Assembly: GCA_017473665.1 (NCBI GenBank)
Contig: JAFUKK010000231.1
Location: 1 to 17,834 of the forward strand
Reading direction: 5' to 3'
Length of the DNA: 17,834 nucleotides
Origin: Lachnospiraceae bacterium
Lineage (GTDB): Bacteria > Bacillota > Clostridia > Lachnospirales > Lachnospiraceae
Under the pieces are notes generated by a model that saw only the letters and a program-made list of their open reading frames with translations, ran no database searches and was not told where the DNA came from. The stretch's first letter is position 1, and each line of letters opens with the position of its first letter. The position numbers and the translations under genes were made by a program. Shown here in pieces: positions 1 to 6,470 of this stretch.

Positions 1-39
1 CAGAAACTGGCAGAAACATTTACGGATGGAGAAAAGTGA
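1..39 (+). CDS. 3' end of an unidentified upstream gene (partial)
   Basis: Frame 1 is open from the window edge and ends in TGA at 37-39 after the residues QKLAETFTDGEK. One base separates this stop from the ATG at 41, the spacing typical of translationally coupled genes in an operon. Only 12 residues are visible, so the product cannot be named. The open frame could also be chance, because 12 codons are easily free of stops. The tight junction with the next gene is the main support. Confidence 0.35.
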   Translation, partial: QKLAETFTDGEK

Positions 40-40
40 A

Positions 41-907
41 ATGCACTATGTAAATGCGAAAGGAATCTTATCCGCTCAGAACGGAATGAATCTGTACCGG
101 GGATGTACCCACGGGTGCATTTATTGTGACAGCAGAAGTAAATGCTACCAGTTTACCCATGATTTTGAGGACATTGAAGTGAAACAGAATGCGCCGGAGC
201 TATTGGAAAAGGCACTTCGTTCCAAGCGTAAAAAATGTATGATAGGTACGGGCGCCATGTGTGATCCTTACATGCACTGTGAGGAGCAATTACAGCTTAC
301 CAGAAGATGCTTGGAGATTATAGACCGTTACGAATTCGGCCTGGCTATTCAGACCAAGTCAGACCGGATTTTGCGGGATTTGGATTTGTTGAAAAGTATT
401 AATCAGAAGGTCAAATGTGTGGTGCAGATGACACTGACTACCTATGACGAAAAACTGTGCAAAATATTGGAGCCCAATGTGTGCACCACAAAGGATCGGG
501 TGAAGGCATTACAGATTTTCCGGGATAACGGTATTCCTACGGTCGTATGGCTGTCTCCCATATTACCCTATATCAATGATACGAGGGAAAATATTGAAGG
601 TATTCTGGATGCTTGTATAGAGGCCGGAGTATACGGAATTATCAATTTCGGAATGGGGATGACTCTTCGTGAGGGAAATCGGGAATATTTCTACGCTGCC
701 CTGGATAAGCATTTTCCGGGCTTGAAAGAAAAATATCATAGGAGATATGGATATGCCTATGAATTGCCCAGCGACAGAAGTGGGGAACTAATGGGATTAT
801 TTCGTAGGAAATGTAAAGAGAATGGGATTGTTTATGATGCGGAGGAATGTTTCCGGTATCTACGTGAGCTACCGGAGAAGTATGACCAAATATGTTTGAA
901 GTTGTAG
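41..907 (+). CDS. Radical SAM protein, SPL/SplB-like family
   Basis: This is a 288-residue radical SAM protein. The CX3CX2C motif that holds the [4Fe-4S] cluster is at C22, C26 and C29, in the context YRGCTHGCIYCD, which is characteristic of the SPL-like (spore photoproduct lyase-related) radical SAM group found in Clostridia. The protein is shorter than true SplB (about 340 residues), and its substrate cannot be read from sequence. I chose ATG 41 because GGAG at 28-31 sits 9 bases upstream and an upstream frame stops at 39. The in-frame ATG at 26 would lie within that upstream gene and lacks a good ribosome binding site. The next gene starts 11 bases after the stop and is probably co-transcribed. 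Radical SAM membership is seen directly; DNA repair or peptide modification is only inference. Confidence 0.85.
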   Translation: MHYVNAKGILSAQNGMNLYRGCTHGCIYCDSRSKCYQFTHDFEDIEVKQNAPELLEKALRSKRKKCMIGTGAMCDPYMHCEEQLQLTRRCLEIIDRYEFGLAIQTKSDRILRDLDLLKSINQKVKCVVQMTLTTYDEKLCKILEPNVCTTKDRVKALQIFRDNGIPTVVWLSPILPYINDTRENIEGILDACIEAGVYGIINFGMGMTLREGNREYFYAALDKHFPGLKEKYHRRYGYAYELPSDRSGELMGLFRRKCKENGIVYDAEECFRYLRELPEKYDQICLKL

Positions 908-918
908 AGGAGAGAATT

Positions 919-1461
919 ATGGCCCAAAATGATAATGCACACTCGATAAGATTGATTGATAGTCTCAGAAGAAATGTAGGAAATGATGCGGCAGCTAAAT
1001 TTGAAGTCGGATATCCGTTGTCAAAAAGCGCAAATATTGAAAAGAAATATGAATGGGCAAAGAGTACATGTAATTATCTTGAAGAACATTTTGACAGTGA
1101 AACAATTATAAAGCTAAGAAAAGAATGCAGATGCAATGACGGAAAATCAATCGCTGTCAAAATTTTAAAGTATTGGAATAAAGCAAACAGCGTGGAACAG
1201 TTTGTGAATGATTTTAATGCAAAGGAAACTTTTGCCGTGCTTGAATACATATGTGATAATAAAATACTCTTTTGTTATCCGGAATGTTATTGTGCCTGTG
1301 TAAAAAGAGTGCCCCAAGAACTGGCAAGAACTTGGTGTTATTGTACTTTAGGAAATGCGGAAGGTATTTTCAAAGAAGTGTTTAAGAAAGATATTAGAGT
1401 GACGTTACTTGAAAGTATAAAAACCGGTGGAGACAAATGCGTGATTGAAGTAGAATGGTAA
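919..1461 (+). CDS. Cysteine-rich DUF6144-like protein of unknown function
   Basis: This 180-residue soluble protein has no signal peptide or membrane segment. Its C-terminal half is rich in cysteine: a YPECYCACVKR stretch, then TWCYCTLG, then a final TGGDKCVIEVEW segment. I recognise this pattern from the DUF6144 family, whose function is not established. The terminal GGDxC motif recalls small-molecule-binding V4R-type or ATC-hydrolase-like folds, but this is only a resemblance. ATG 919 is preferred over ATG 892 because AGGAG at 908-912 lies 6 bases upstream and 892 lies inside the radical SAM gene. Codon use is AT-rich with AGA arginine, unlike the CGG/CGT-rich neighbours, which suggests a separate history. 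The clustered cysteines next to a radical SAM gene could bind metal or be a substrate; this is inference. Confidence 0.7.
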   Translation: MAQNDNAHSIRLIDSLRRNVGNDAAAKFEVGYPLSKSANIEKKYEWAKSTCNYLEEHFDSETIIKLRKECRCNDGKSIAVKILKYWNKANSVEQFVNDFNAKETFAVLEYICDNKILFCYPECYCACVKRVPQELARTWCYCTLGNAEGIFKEVFKKDIRVTLLESIKTGGDKCVIEVEW

Positions 1462-1473
1462 TTGATAGAATCC

Positions 1474-1506
1474 TAAAAATAGTGTCGGTACTACAGCACC
1501 GACACT
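1474..1506 (-). terminator. holA terminator overlapping its stop codon
   Basis: Bases 1481-1489 and 1498-1506 are perfect 9-bp complements (AGTGTCGGT/ACCGACACT) around an 8-base loop. Read on the minus strand, the hairpin is followed by ATTTTTAGG, a usable U-tract. The holA stop codon (1491-1493) lies in the loop, so its last codons form the ascending stem. On the plus strand there is no T-run after the hairpin, so it should not terminate the DUF6144-like gene efficiently. Confidence 0.75.
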
Positions 1507-2465
1507 ATCAGCATCTCTACGCTCATCATATCATTCATTTTACCGGTTTTCACCGCTTCCTCCGCATCTACGCATTTCTTTACTGCATTTCGCAGAGTGC
1601 TGGTCTTGAAGGCGGTAGCCTGGGTCACATATTTCCCGGCGATAAAGGGCGGTACCCCCAGCTTGGTGCCGATGGCCCGGTTATCAAAGCCCTTGGTTTT
1701 CAGTTCCTTGGTCTGAAGCAGCATATTGCACTGGCGGGCGATAAGGAACAGGATACGCAAGGGCGGCTCCTTTAAAGCCAATAAATCGTAATATAATTCC
1801 AAGGCCCTGGTGGTATTTTTCTGGGCAATGGCAGTAATCATATCGAATATCTGATTGGTCACACGGGTGGTACAAATAGCCTCCACATCCTCATCGGTAA
1901 TCACGTCTTTCTCCAGACAGTAGGTAATCAGCTTTTCCAGCTCCATCTGAATATTTTCCATATCGGTGCCGGTCTTGGTCAGGAATAGCTCCACGGTACG
2001 CTCTGTAATCCGCTTACCTTCTTTTTTCAGGATGCCTGCAATCCAACGCTTCAAAGTATTCTCATCCTGTATGTTAAACTCAGCAATGTGTCCCTTGGTC
2101 TGCAGGGTCTTATACAGCTTACTACGCTTGTCCACTTCGCTTTCTACAAAGATAAACAGGGTGGATTCATTGGGCTCTGTCAGATATTCGGCCATCTTTT
2201 CGCCGCCGGACTTAAACAAACCACTGTTAGAAATAAAGATTACTCTTCGCTCTGCCAGAAAAGGCAGCGTCTCGGCCAAATCAATAATCTCTCCCACAGG
2301 CACATCCTTGCCCTCGTAGAAGTGATTGTTCATATTGTCCCCTTCGTTGCACAGGGCAGTTTTTAAACGTTCTGCGTATTGACGCTTTAGATAACGCTCT
2401 TCCCCGCACAATAGGTACATCTGTTTGAAATTACCTTCCTGGATATTGCGATTGATTTCTTGCAT
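1491..2465 (-). CDS. holA: DNA polymerase III subunit delta
   Basis: This 324-residue protein is the delta subunit of the clamp loader, which opens the beta sliding clamp and loads it on primed DNA. The N-terminus MQEINRNIQEGNFKQMYLLCGEERYL matches the family pattern of a short helix followed by a hydrophobic strand and the GEE(R/A)YL motif that replaces a true P-loop. The middle holds ITDEDVEAICTT and a NQIFDMITAIAQKN segment, and the C-terminal collar includes LLALKEPPLRILFLIARQ and the LGVPPFIAGKY motif. The length fits the family (about 320-345). The frame is open for 29 more codons upstream, but I chose ATG 2465 because homology begins there and a TATAAT box lies at 2499-2504, inside that extension. 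It is transcribed alone and converges on the DUF6144-like gene. Confidence 0.93.
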   Translation of the reverse strand: MQEINRNIQEGNFKQMYLLCGEERYLKRQYAERLKTALCNEGDNMNNHFYEGKDVPVGEIIDLAETLPFLAERRVIFISNSGLFKSGGEKMAEYLTEPNESTLFIFVESEVDKRSKLYKTLQTKGHIAEFNIQDENTLKRWIAGILKKEGKRITERTVELFLTKTGTDMENIQMELEKLITYCLEKDVITDEDVEAICTTRVTNQIFDMITAIAQKNTTRALELYYDLLALKEPPLRILFLIARQCNMLLQTKELKTKGFDNRAIGTKLGVPPFIAGKYVTQATAFKTSTLRNAVKKCVDAEEAVKTGKMNDMMSVEMLIVSVL

Positions 2466-2498
2466 GACAGTCCCATTCTTTCCTAAATTACTTCCTTT

Positions 2499-2527
2499 AT
2501 TATATCCAAAACATTGAAAAATGGAAA
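2499..2527 (-). promoter_or_regulatory. Candidate holA promoter
   Basis: On the minus strand a perfect TATAAT (2504 down to 2499) is preceded by a 17-base spacer and TTTCCA (2527-2522), four of six matches to TTGACA. The -10 lies 33 bases upstream of the holA ATG, giving a short leader. This supports the 2465 start rather than the longer frame. Confidence 0.5.
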
Positions 2528-2652
2528 TACCCGGGGAAAATAAAATTGTCACAAATGAGAGTGTAGAATAGAAGAAATAAGTGGAGCAGTATGAAAGATG
2601 GATTGGAATGACATTGTATGAGAATAAGTATTTTAAACAAACGAAATAACGT

Positions 2653-2685
2653 AAAAATACCTCTCGTATTACGAGAGGTATTTTT
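2653..2685. terminator. Perfect bidirectional terminator
   Basis: Bases 2653-2668 and 2670-2685 are perfectly complementary over 16 bp with a single central base. The arm begins with AAAAA and ends with TTTTT, so both strands give a GC-containing stem followed by a U-tract. The surrounding 2466-2819 region shows no convincing gene, so it probably insulates the divergent holA and helD units from read-through or spurious transcription. Confidence 0.8.
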
Positions 2686-2752
2686 GCCCAAACTTCAGTA
2701 TACAGTCTATCATAAAGTAAAATAAAAGTCTAGTAATATTTTTAGTTTGCGA

Positions 2753-2758
2753 TATACT
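2753..2758 (+). promoter_or_regulatory. Weak candidate -10 box for helD
   Basis: TATACT (five of six matches to TATAAT) lies 62 bases before the helD ATG. The best -35 at a 16-base spacing, TAGTAA at 2731-2736, matches only three of six positions, so the assignment is tentative. TGTAAT at 2759-2764 is an alternative. The rest of 2686-2819 holds no gene that I can see. Confidence 0.25.
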
Positions 2759-2819
2759 TGTAATACAGTTCGGGAGAGAGTGGTAAACTGTTAGAAGGCG
2801 TAAGGCCGGGAGGAGTAAC

Positions 2820-4832
2820 ATGGAGTCACAAAAGGATTTTGTGCAGGAGCAGGAACATTTTAAGGAATGTCTGGAGCTGATTGAGCGAAATATCGTGGGA
2901 TATGAGCGGGAGTATGAATTGCGGCATCAGGAAACTCAGCGTTTAATGAAGGCTATGAAGACCGGGGACCCGGAGCTGTACAATCAGGCCATGACCAGTG
3001 TCAGTCTGGAGGAGCATGCGGAGGGGCAGCTGAGGAAAAACCGGGCCGCCAAGAAACAGCCATATTTCGGAAGGATTGATTATCAGGAGCATGCCAGACA
3101 AAAGCCGGAGCGGGTATATATCGGTAAGAACGGTATTTTCCGAAACCAGACGGATGTGGTCATCGCAGACTGGCGCGCCCCTATTTCCACGGTATACTAC
3201 GAGAATGAATTGGGAGCGGGCTGTTACTATCTGCCTGATGGGAGCAGTGTGGACATCGATTTGGAACTGAAGCGTACCTACGACGTGCAGGAGGGGCAGC
3301 TGCTGGGGTATTACGACAGTGATGTGGCCTCCAATGACCAGCTGTTGATACAATACCTTTCCCAAAATAAGGAAGCGGTACTGGGAGATATCATTGCCAC
3401 CATCCAGAAGGAGCAGAATGAAATCATCCGCCAGTCCCCCTTTGCCAATATACTGGTCCAGGGAGTGGCAGGTAGCGGTAAGACCACCGTGGCCATGCAT
3501 CGGATTTCCTACATTTTGTACAATTACAAAGAAAGATTTATGTCCAACGAATTCTGTATTATCGGCGGAAATGATTTACTTTTGAATTACATTACCAGCG
3601 GCTTGCCGGAGCTGGATGTGCCCAATATCAAGCAGAAACGGATGGATGTGATGCTGACTCATCTGCTGGGGAAAGAATGGTTGAAAAAATATCAGGTCAT
3701 TTCGGTGACCGGAGACGGTAGTGTCCGTAGTCGCATGGATTTTATGTTGGATTTAGAGATTTGGCTGAAGCGCATGAGAGAACGGTTTTATGCTGACGGT
3801 CCCTTGGTGGATAAGGCTTTGGGTACTATTATCACTGAGAGTAGTAAGGAGCGGCTTTTTGAGGAAAATCCGGATTTCAGTATTGCCAGAGTGTTGCGGA
3901 CCCTGGACGAGAGGGTGAAGACCCGTATCAAATTCCTCTGTCCTGAAGGGGAGAAGGAATACTACCGTGAGAAATGCAGACAATACAAGGATTACTACAA
4001 AAACCGGATACCCAAGGAAAGTATCTATGAGCTTTATCAGGCCTTTCTGGTGGAGTATGAGCGGATGCACCCGGGGAAGCTGAATCTGGCAGAGCATTCG
4101 GGAAATGCCATGAAGTATCGGTATGATGTGTATGATTTGGCGGCTCTTCTGGTGATTCAGTACCGGGTCAGCAGGAAAGCGGAGGATGAGGAATTCGGTC
4201 AGCTGTTCATCGATGAGGCCCAGGACTTTGGCATCACACCCTATTATGCCCTGCGCCGGGTACTGCCTAAGTGTTATTTCACCATTATGGGAGATGTATC
4301 CCAGAATATAGACTATGAATGTGGAATGAACGATTGGGCAGAACTGCGTAAATGGGTGTTAAACGGAGAGAGGGATGTATTCCGTCTACTGTCCAAAAGC
4401 TACCGAAATACCATTGAGATTTCGGAGTATGCAGGTAAAATTCTGGAGAAGGCGTCCTTTGGACGCTACAAAATCGACCCGGTGATCCGGCACGGGCTAC
4501 CGGTGCAGGAGAGTGAGTCCATGAGCGAGGAGGAGATGTATACTGCTACAGAGTCTATCATAGCAGATGCCCGGACCAAGGGATACGAGAGCATTGCTGT
4601 GGTCTGTCGGGACCAGCAGGAGGCAGACTGGGTAGGCAAATGGCTGGAGGGTGTGACCATCCTGCCTATTCACCTGACCAAGGGCCTGGAATTTGATGTG
4701 GTTATCCTGTGGAACCCGGATTTGGAAGCAGCCTTTTCCCGCCAAAAGGATGCCAAACTGTGGTATGTGGCAGTGACCCGTGCTCTGCATGAGCTGCATT
4801 TACTGCATAAAAAAGATAATAGAAAAAAATGA
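2820..4832 (+). CDS. helD: HelD-like UvrD/Rep-family ATPase (RNA polymerase recycling)
   Basis: This 670-residue superfamily 1 ATPase resembles Gram-positive HelD, which uses ATP to remove stalled RNA polymerase from DNA and recycle it. The first 70 residues are charged and predicted to be coiled (KDFVQEQEHFKECLELIERNIVGYEREYE style), like the HelD arm that enters the polymerase secondary channel. The domain with KKQPYFGRIDY and DWRAPISTVYY is typical of the family. Walker A is G215-T222 (GVAGSGKT), Walker B is D465-EAQD (FIDEAQDFG), and the C-terminal helicase motif is YVAVTRAL. B. subtilis HelD is longer (about 774 residues), so this is a compact form. GGGAGGAG at 2808-2815 sits 4 bases before the ATG. 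It appears monocistronic. A generic UvrD-like helicase is the main alternative. Confidence 0.85.
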   Translation: MESQKDFVQEQEHFKECLELIERNIVGYEREYELRHQETQRLMKAMKTGDPELYNQAMTSVSLEEHAEGQLRKNRAAKKQPYFGRIDYQEHARQKPERVYIGKNGIFRNQTDVVIADWRAPISTVYYENELGAGCYYLPDGSSVDIDLELKRTYDVQEGQLLGYYDSDVASNDQLLIQYLSQNKEAVLGDIIATIQKEQNEIIRQSPFANILVQGVAGSGKTTVAMHRISYILYNYKERFMSNEFCIIGGNDLLLNYITSGLPELDVPNIKQKRMDVMLTHLLGKEWLKKYQVISVTGDGSVRSRMDFMLDLEIWLKRMRERFYADGPLVDKALGTIITESSKERLFEENPDFSIARVLRTLDERVKTRIKFLCPEGEKEYYREKCRQYKDYYKNRIPKESIYELYQAFLVEYERMHPGKLNLAEHSGNAMKYRYDVYDLAALLVIQYRVSRKAEDEEFGQLFIDEAQDFGITPYYALRRVLPKCYFTIMGDVSQNIDYECGMNDWAELRKWVLNGERDVFRLLSKSYRNTIEISEYAGKILEKASFGRYKIDPVIRHGLPVQESESMSEEEMYTATESIIADARTKGYESIAVVCRDQQEADWVGKWLEGVTILPIHLTKGLEFDVVILWNPDLEAAFSRQKDAKLWYVAVTRALHELHLLHKKDNRKK

Positions 4833-4869
4833 AAGCCATTGCCGGGAAGATACTTGAGCAATGGCTTTT
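4832..4869 (+). terminator. helD terminator
   Basis: AAAGCCATTGC (4832-4842) pairs perfectly with GCAATGGCTTT (4858-4868) around a 15-base loop, ending in TTTT. The stem starts at the last base of the helD stop codon. The U-tract is short, so termination may be partial. Confidence 0.65.
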
Positions 4870-4882
4870 CATATGGTACACT
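4854..4882 (+). promoter_or_regulatory. Candidate mscL promoter
   Basis: TTGAGC (4854-4859, four of six) is followed by a 17-base spacer and TACACT (4877-4882, four of six), with TG one base before it giving an extended -10 (TGGTACACT). The -35 lies inside the helD terminator arm, so terminator and promoter would overlap. Confidence 0.4.
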
Positions 4883-4929
4883 TTAGATAGCGTTGATTCA
4901 ACAAATTTTGACAAAGGAGTACAAGAGAT

Positions 4930-5373
4930 ATGAGCAAAGGCAAAGGTTTTTTTGGTGAATTTAAAAAGTTTATTTTAAGAGGAAATGTAATGGATATGGC
5001 AGTGGGTGTTATCGTGGGTGGCGCCTTTACTTCCATTGTTACTTCCTTGAATAAAGATATTTTGACCCCGATTTTAGGCATTTTTGGCGGTACGGATTTT
5101 TCCAATCTGTTTGTAGTACTGGGGGAGGGAGAAGAGGCTCCCATTTTGTACTATGGTAATTTTATTACGGCAGTGATTAATTTCCTGATTACTGCCTTTG
5201 TGATTTTCTGCTTGGTAAAGGCGCTTAATGCACTGAATGAAAAGCTGAGCCGTAAGAAGGTAGAGGAGGAAGCACCTGCAGCACCTACCACCAAGGTATG
5301 TATGTACTGTAAGAGTGAGATCGCCATTGATGCAACCAGATGTCCTCATTGTACCTCTGAATTGAATGATTAA
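4930..5373 (+). CDS. mscL: Large-conductance mechanosensitive channel MscL with C-terminal zinc ribbon
   Basis: This 147-residue protein is the pentameric inner-membrane emergency valve that opens on hypo-osmotic shock. The N-terminal amphipathic helix (FFGEFKKFILRGNVMDMAVGVIVGGAFTSIV) with the conserved RGNVMDMAVGVIVG motif leads into TM1 at about residues 15-45. A short periplasmic loop follows, then TM2 at about 73-96 (YGNFITAVINFLITAFVIFCLVKALN). After the usual cytoplasmic charged helix it adds a two-CxxC zinc ribbon: C124-x2-C127 and C138-x2-C141. Typical MscL proteins end near residue 130-150 with a helical bundle and no such module. AAGGAG at 4914-4919 lies 10 bases from the ATG. The next gene begins 13 bases after the stop, so the two are probably one operon. 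Confidence 0.93.
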   Translation: MSKGKGFFGEFKKFILRGNVMDMAVGVIVGGAFTSIVTSLNKDILTPILGIFGGTDFSNLFVVLGEGEEAPILYYGNFITAVINFLITAFVIFCLVKALNALNEKLSRKKVEEEAPAAPTTKVCMYCKSEIAIDATRCPHCTSELND

Positions 5374-5386
5374 GTGGAGAGAGGAT

Positions 5387-6436
5387 ATGTCTTTTAAAAA
5401 ATGTAACAAACTACCGGTTCTGTGTTTGGTGGGAGCATTGGTGTTGTTCCTTACGGCCTGCGGCCAAAAGGCAGATTTGGTGACGGAAGGAATGGAGCTC
5501 ATCGGACAATTGGATTATCAGGCGGCTCTGGATAAATTTCAGGAGGCAGAGAACCAGGAAGAAAATGCCAGGCTGATTGCCCGAGGCCGGGGCATTGCCC
5601 ACATGGGCATGACAGAGTATGAGAAGGCCCAGGAATATTTTCTGGAAGCATTGGCATTAAGCGATGGCATGGTGCAGGATATTGATTTTGATATCAATTA
5701 TTATCTGGCGGCCGCGTATACAAAATGTAGTAAGTATGCAGAGGCCATAAGTACTTATGATTCTATTATCCAGCTGCGTCCGGGGGCAGAAGCTTTCTTC
5801 CTGCGTGGCAGTGTGTCTCTACATTTGGATGACTATGTGGCTGCCAAGGCTGATTTTGACACTGCAGTGGAGCTGGAACCTACCAATTATGACCGCCTGA
5901 TTCAGATATATGAGGCATTGGCACAGGCAGGATATCGGGAAGCAGGACAGGAGTATTTGTCCACTGTGTTGACTGCTGATGATGTGAAACTGGGCCATTT
6001 TGATATGGGCCGTATTTATTATTACATGGGTGAATATCAGCAGGCATGCCTGGAATTGGAAAAGGCCCGTGAGGACGGCAATGAGGCCAGTTGCCTTTAT
6101 TTGGGCAAATCCTATGAGGCACTGGGTGATTATAACTATGCTTCCAATGTATACAACAACTATCTGGATCAGCATCAGGGCAGCGGTAAGCTGTACAATC
6201 AGTTGGGCCTATGTGAAATGGCCAAAAGGGATTATACGAAAGCCTTGCATGCTTTCCAGCAGGGTTTAGCTCTCCAGGAGGCAGATATGCGTCAGACCCT
6301 ATCTTTTAACGAAATCGTTGCCTATGAATACCTGGGGGATTTTGAGACTGCTGCATCCTTGCTCAGTACTTACCTGACCTTATATCCCGACGATGAAATT
6401 GCTCTTCGGGAGCAAATTTTCCTAAATACCAGATAA
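5387..6436 (+). CDS. TPR-repeat lipoprotein
   Basis: This 349-residue secreted lipoprotein has a lysine-containing N-terminus, a hydrophobic segment (LPVLCLVGALVLFL) and a lipobox LTAC, with lipidation expected at C25. The mature part is a series of tetratricopeptide repeats, visible as repeated patterns such as YQAALDKFQEAE, YEKAQEYFLEALAL, YAEAISTYDSIIQL, YVAAKADFDTAVEL, YQQACLELEKA and YTKALHAFQQGLAL. It would be anchored on the outer face of the membrane and act as a protein-protein scaffold; the partner is unknown. ATG 5387 is chosen because GGAGAG at 5376-5381 sits 5 bases upstream, and the in-frame ATG at 5366 would overlap mscL and spoil the signal peptide. It follows mscL closely and ends at a strong terminator. 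Confidence 0.85.
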   Translation: MSFKKCNKLPVLCLVGALVLFLTACGQKADLVTEGMELIGQLDYQAALDKFQEAENQEENARLIARGRGIAHMGMTEYEKAQEYFLEALALSDGMVQDIDFDINYYLAAAYTKCSKYAEAISTYDSIIQLRPGAEAFFLRGSVSLHLDDYVAAKADFDTAVELEPTNYDRLIQIYEALAQAGYREAGQEYLSTVLTADDVKLGHFDMGRIYYYMGEYQQACLELEKAREDGNEASCLYLGKSYEALGDYNYASNVYNNYLDQHQGSGKLYNQLGLCEMAKRDYTKALHAFQQGLALQEADMRQTLSFNEIVAYEYLGDFETAASLLSTYLTLYPDDEIALREQIFLNTR

Positions 6437-6440
6437 CACG

Positions 6441-6470
6441 ACGTCTCCGCATCCGCGGAGGCGTTTTTTT
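6441..6470 (+). terminator. Terminator of the mscL-TPR lipoprotein unit
   Basis: ACGTCTCCGC (6441-6450) pairs with GCGGAGGCGT (6455-6464) with one G-U pair and a 4-base loop, followed by seven T (6464-6470). This is a strong intrinsic terminator 4 bases after the stop. Its left arm is also the outer end of the giant inverted repeat, since GTCTCCGCA at 6443-6451 recurs inverted at 7125-7133. Confidence 0.9.

Noticed and set aside
2520..2717. Very short plus-strand frames, including one starting near 2617 that crosses the bidirectional terminator
   Set aside because: They are too short, one runs through a perfect terminator hairpin, and no family resemblance was seen.
2943..3500. Long minus-strand open frame opposite helD
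   Set aside because: It is antisense to well-conserved helicase motifs, lacks a ribosome binding site and reads like a shadow of the coding strand.
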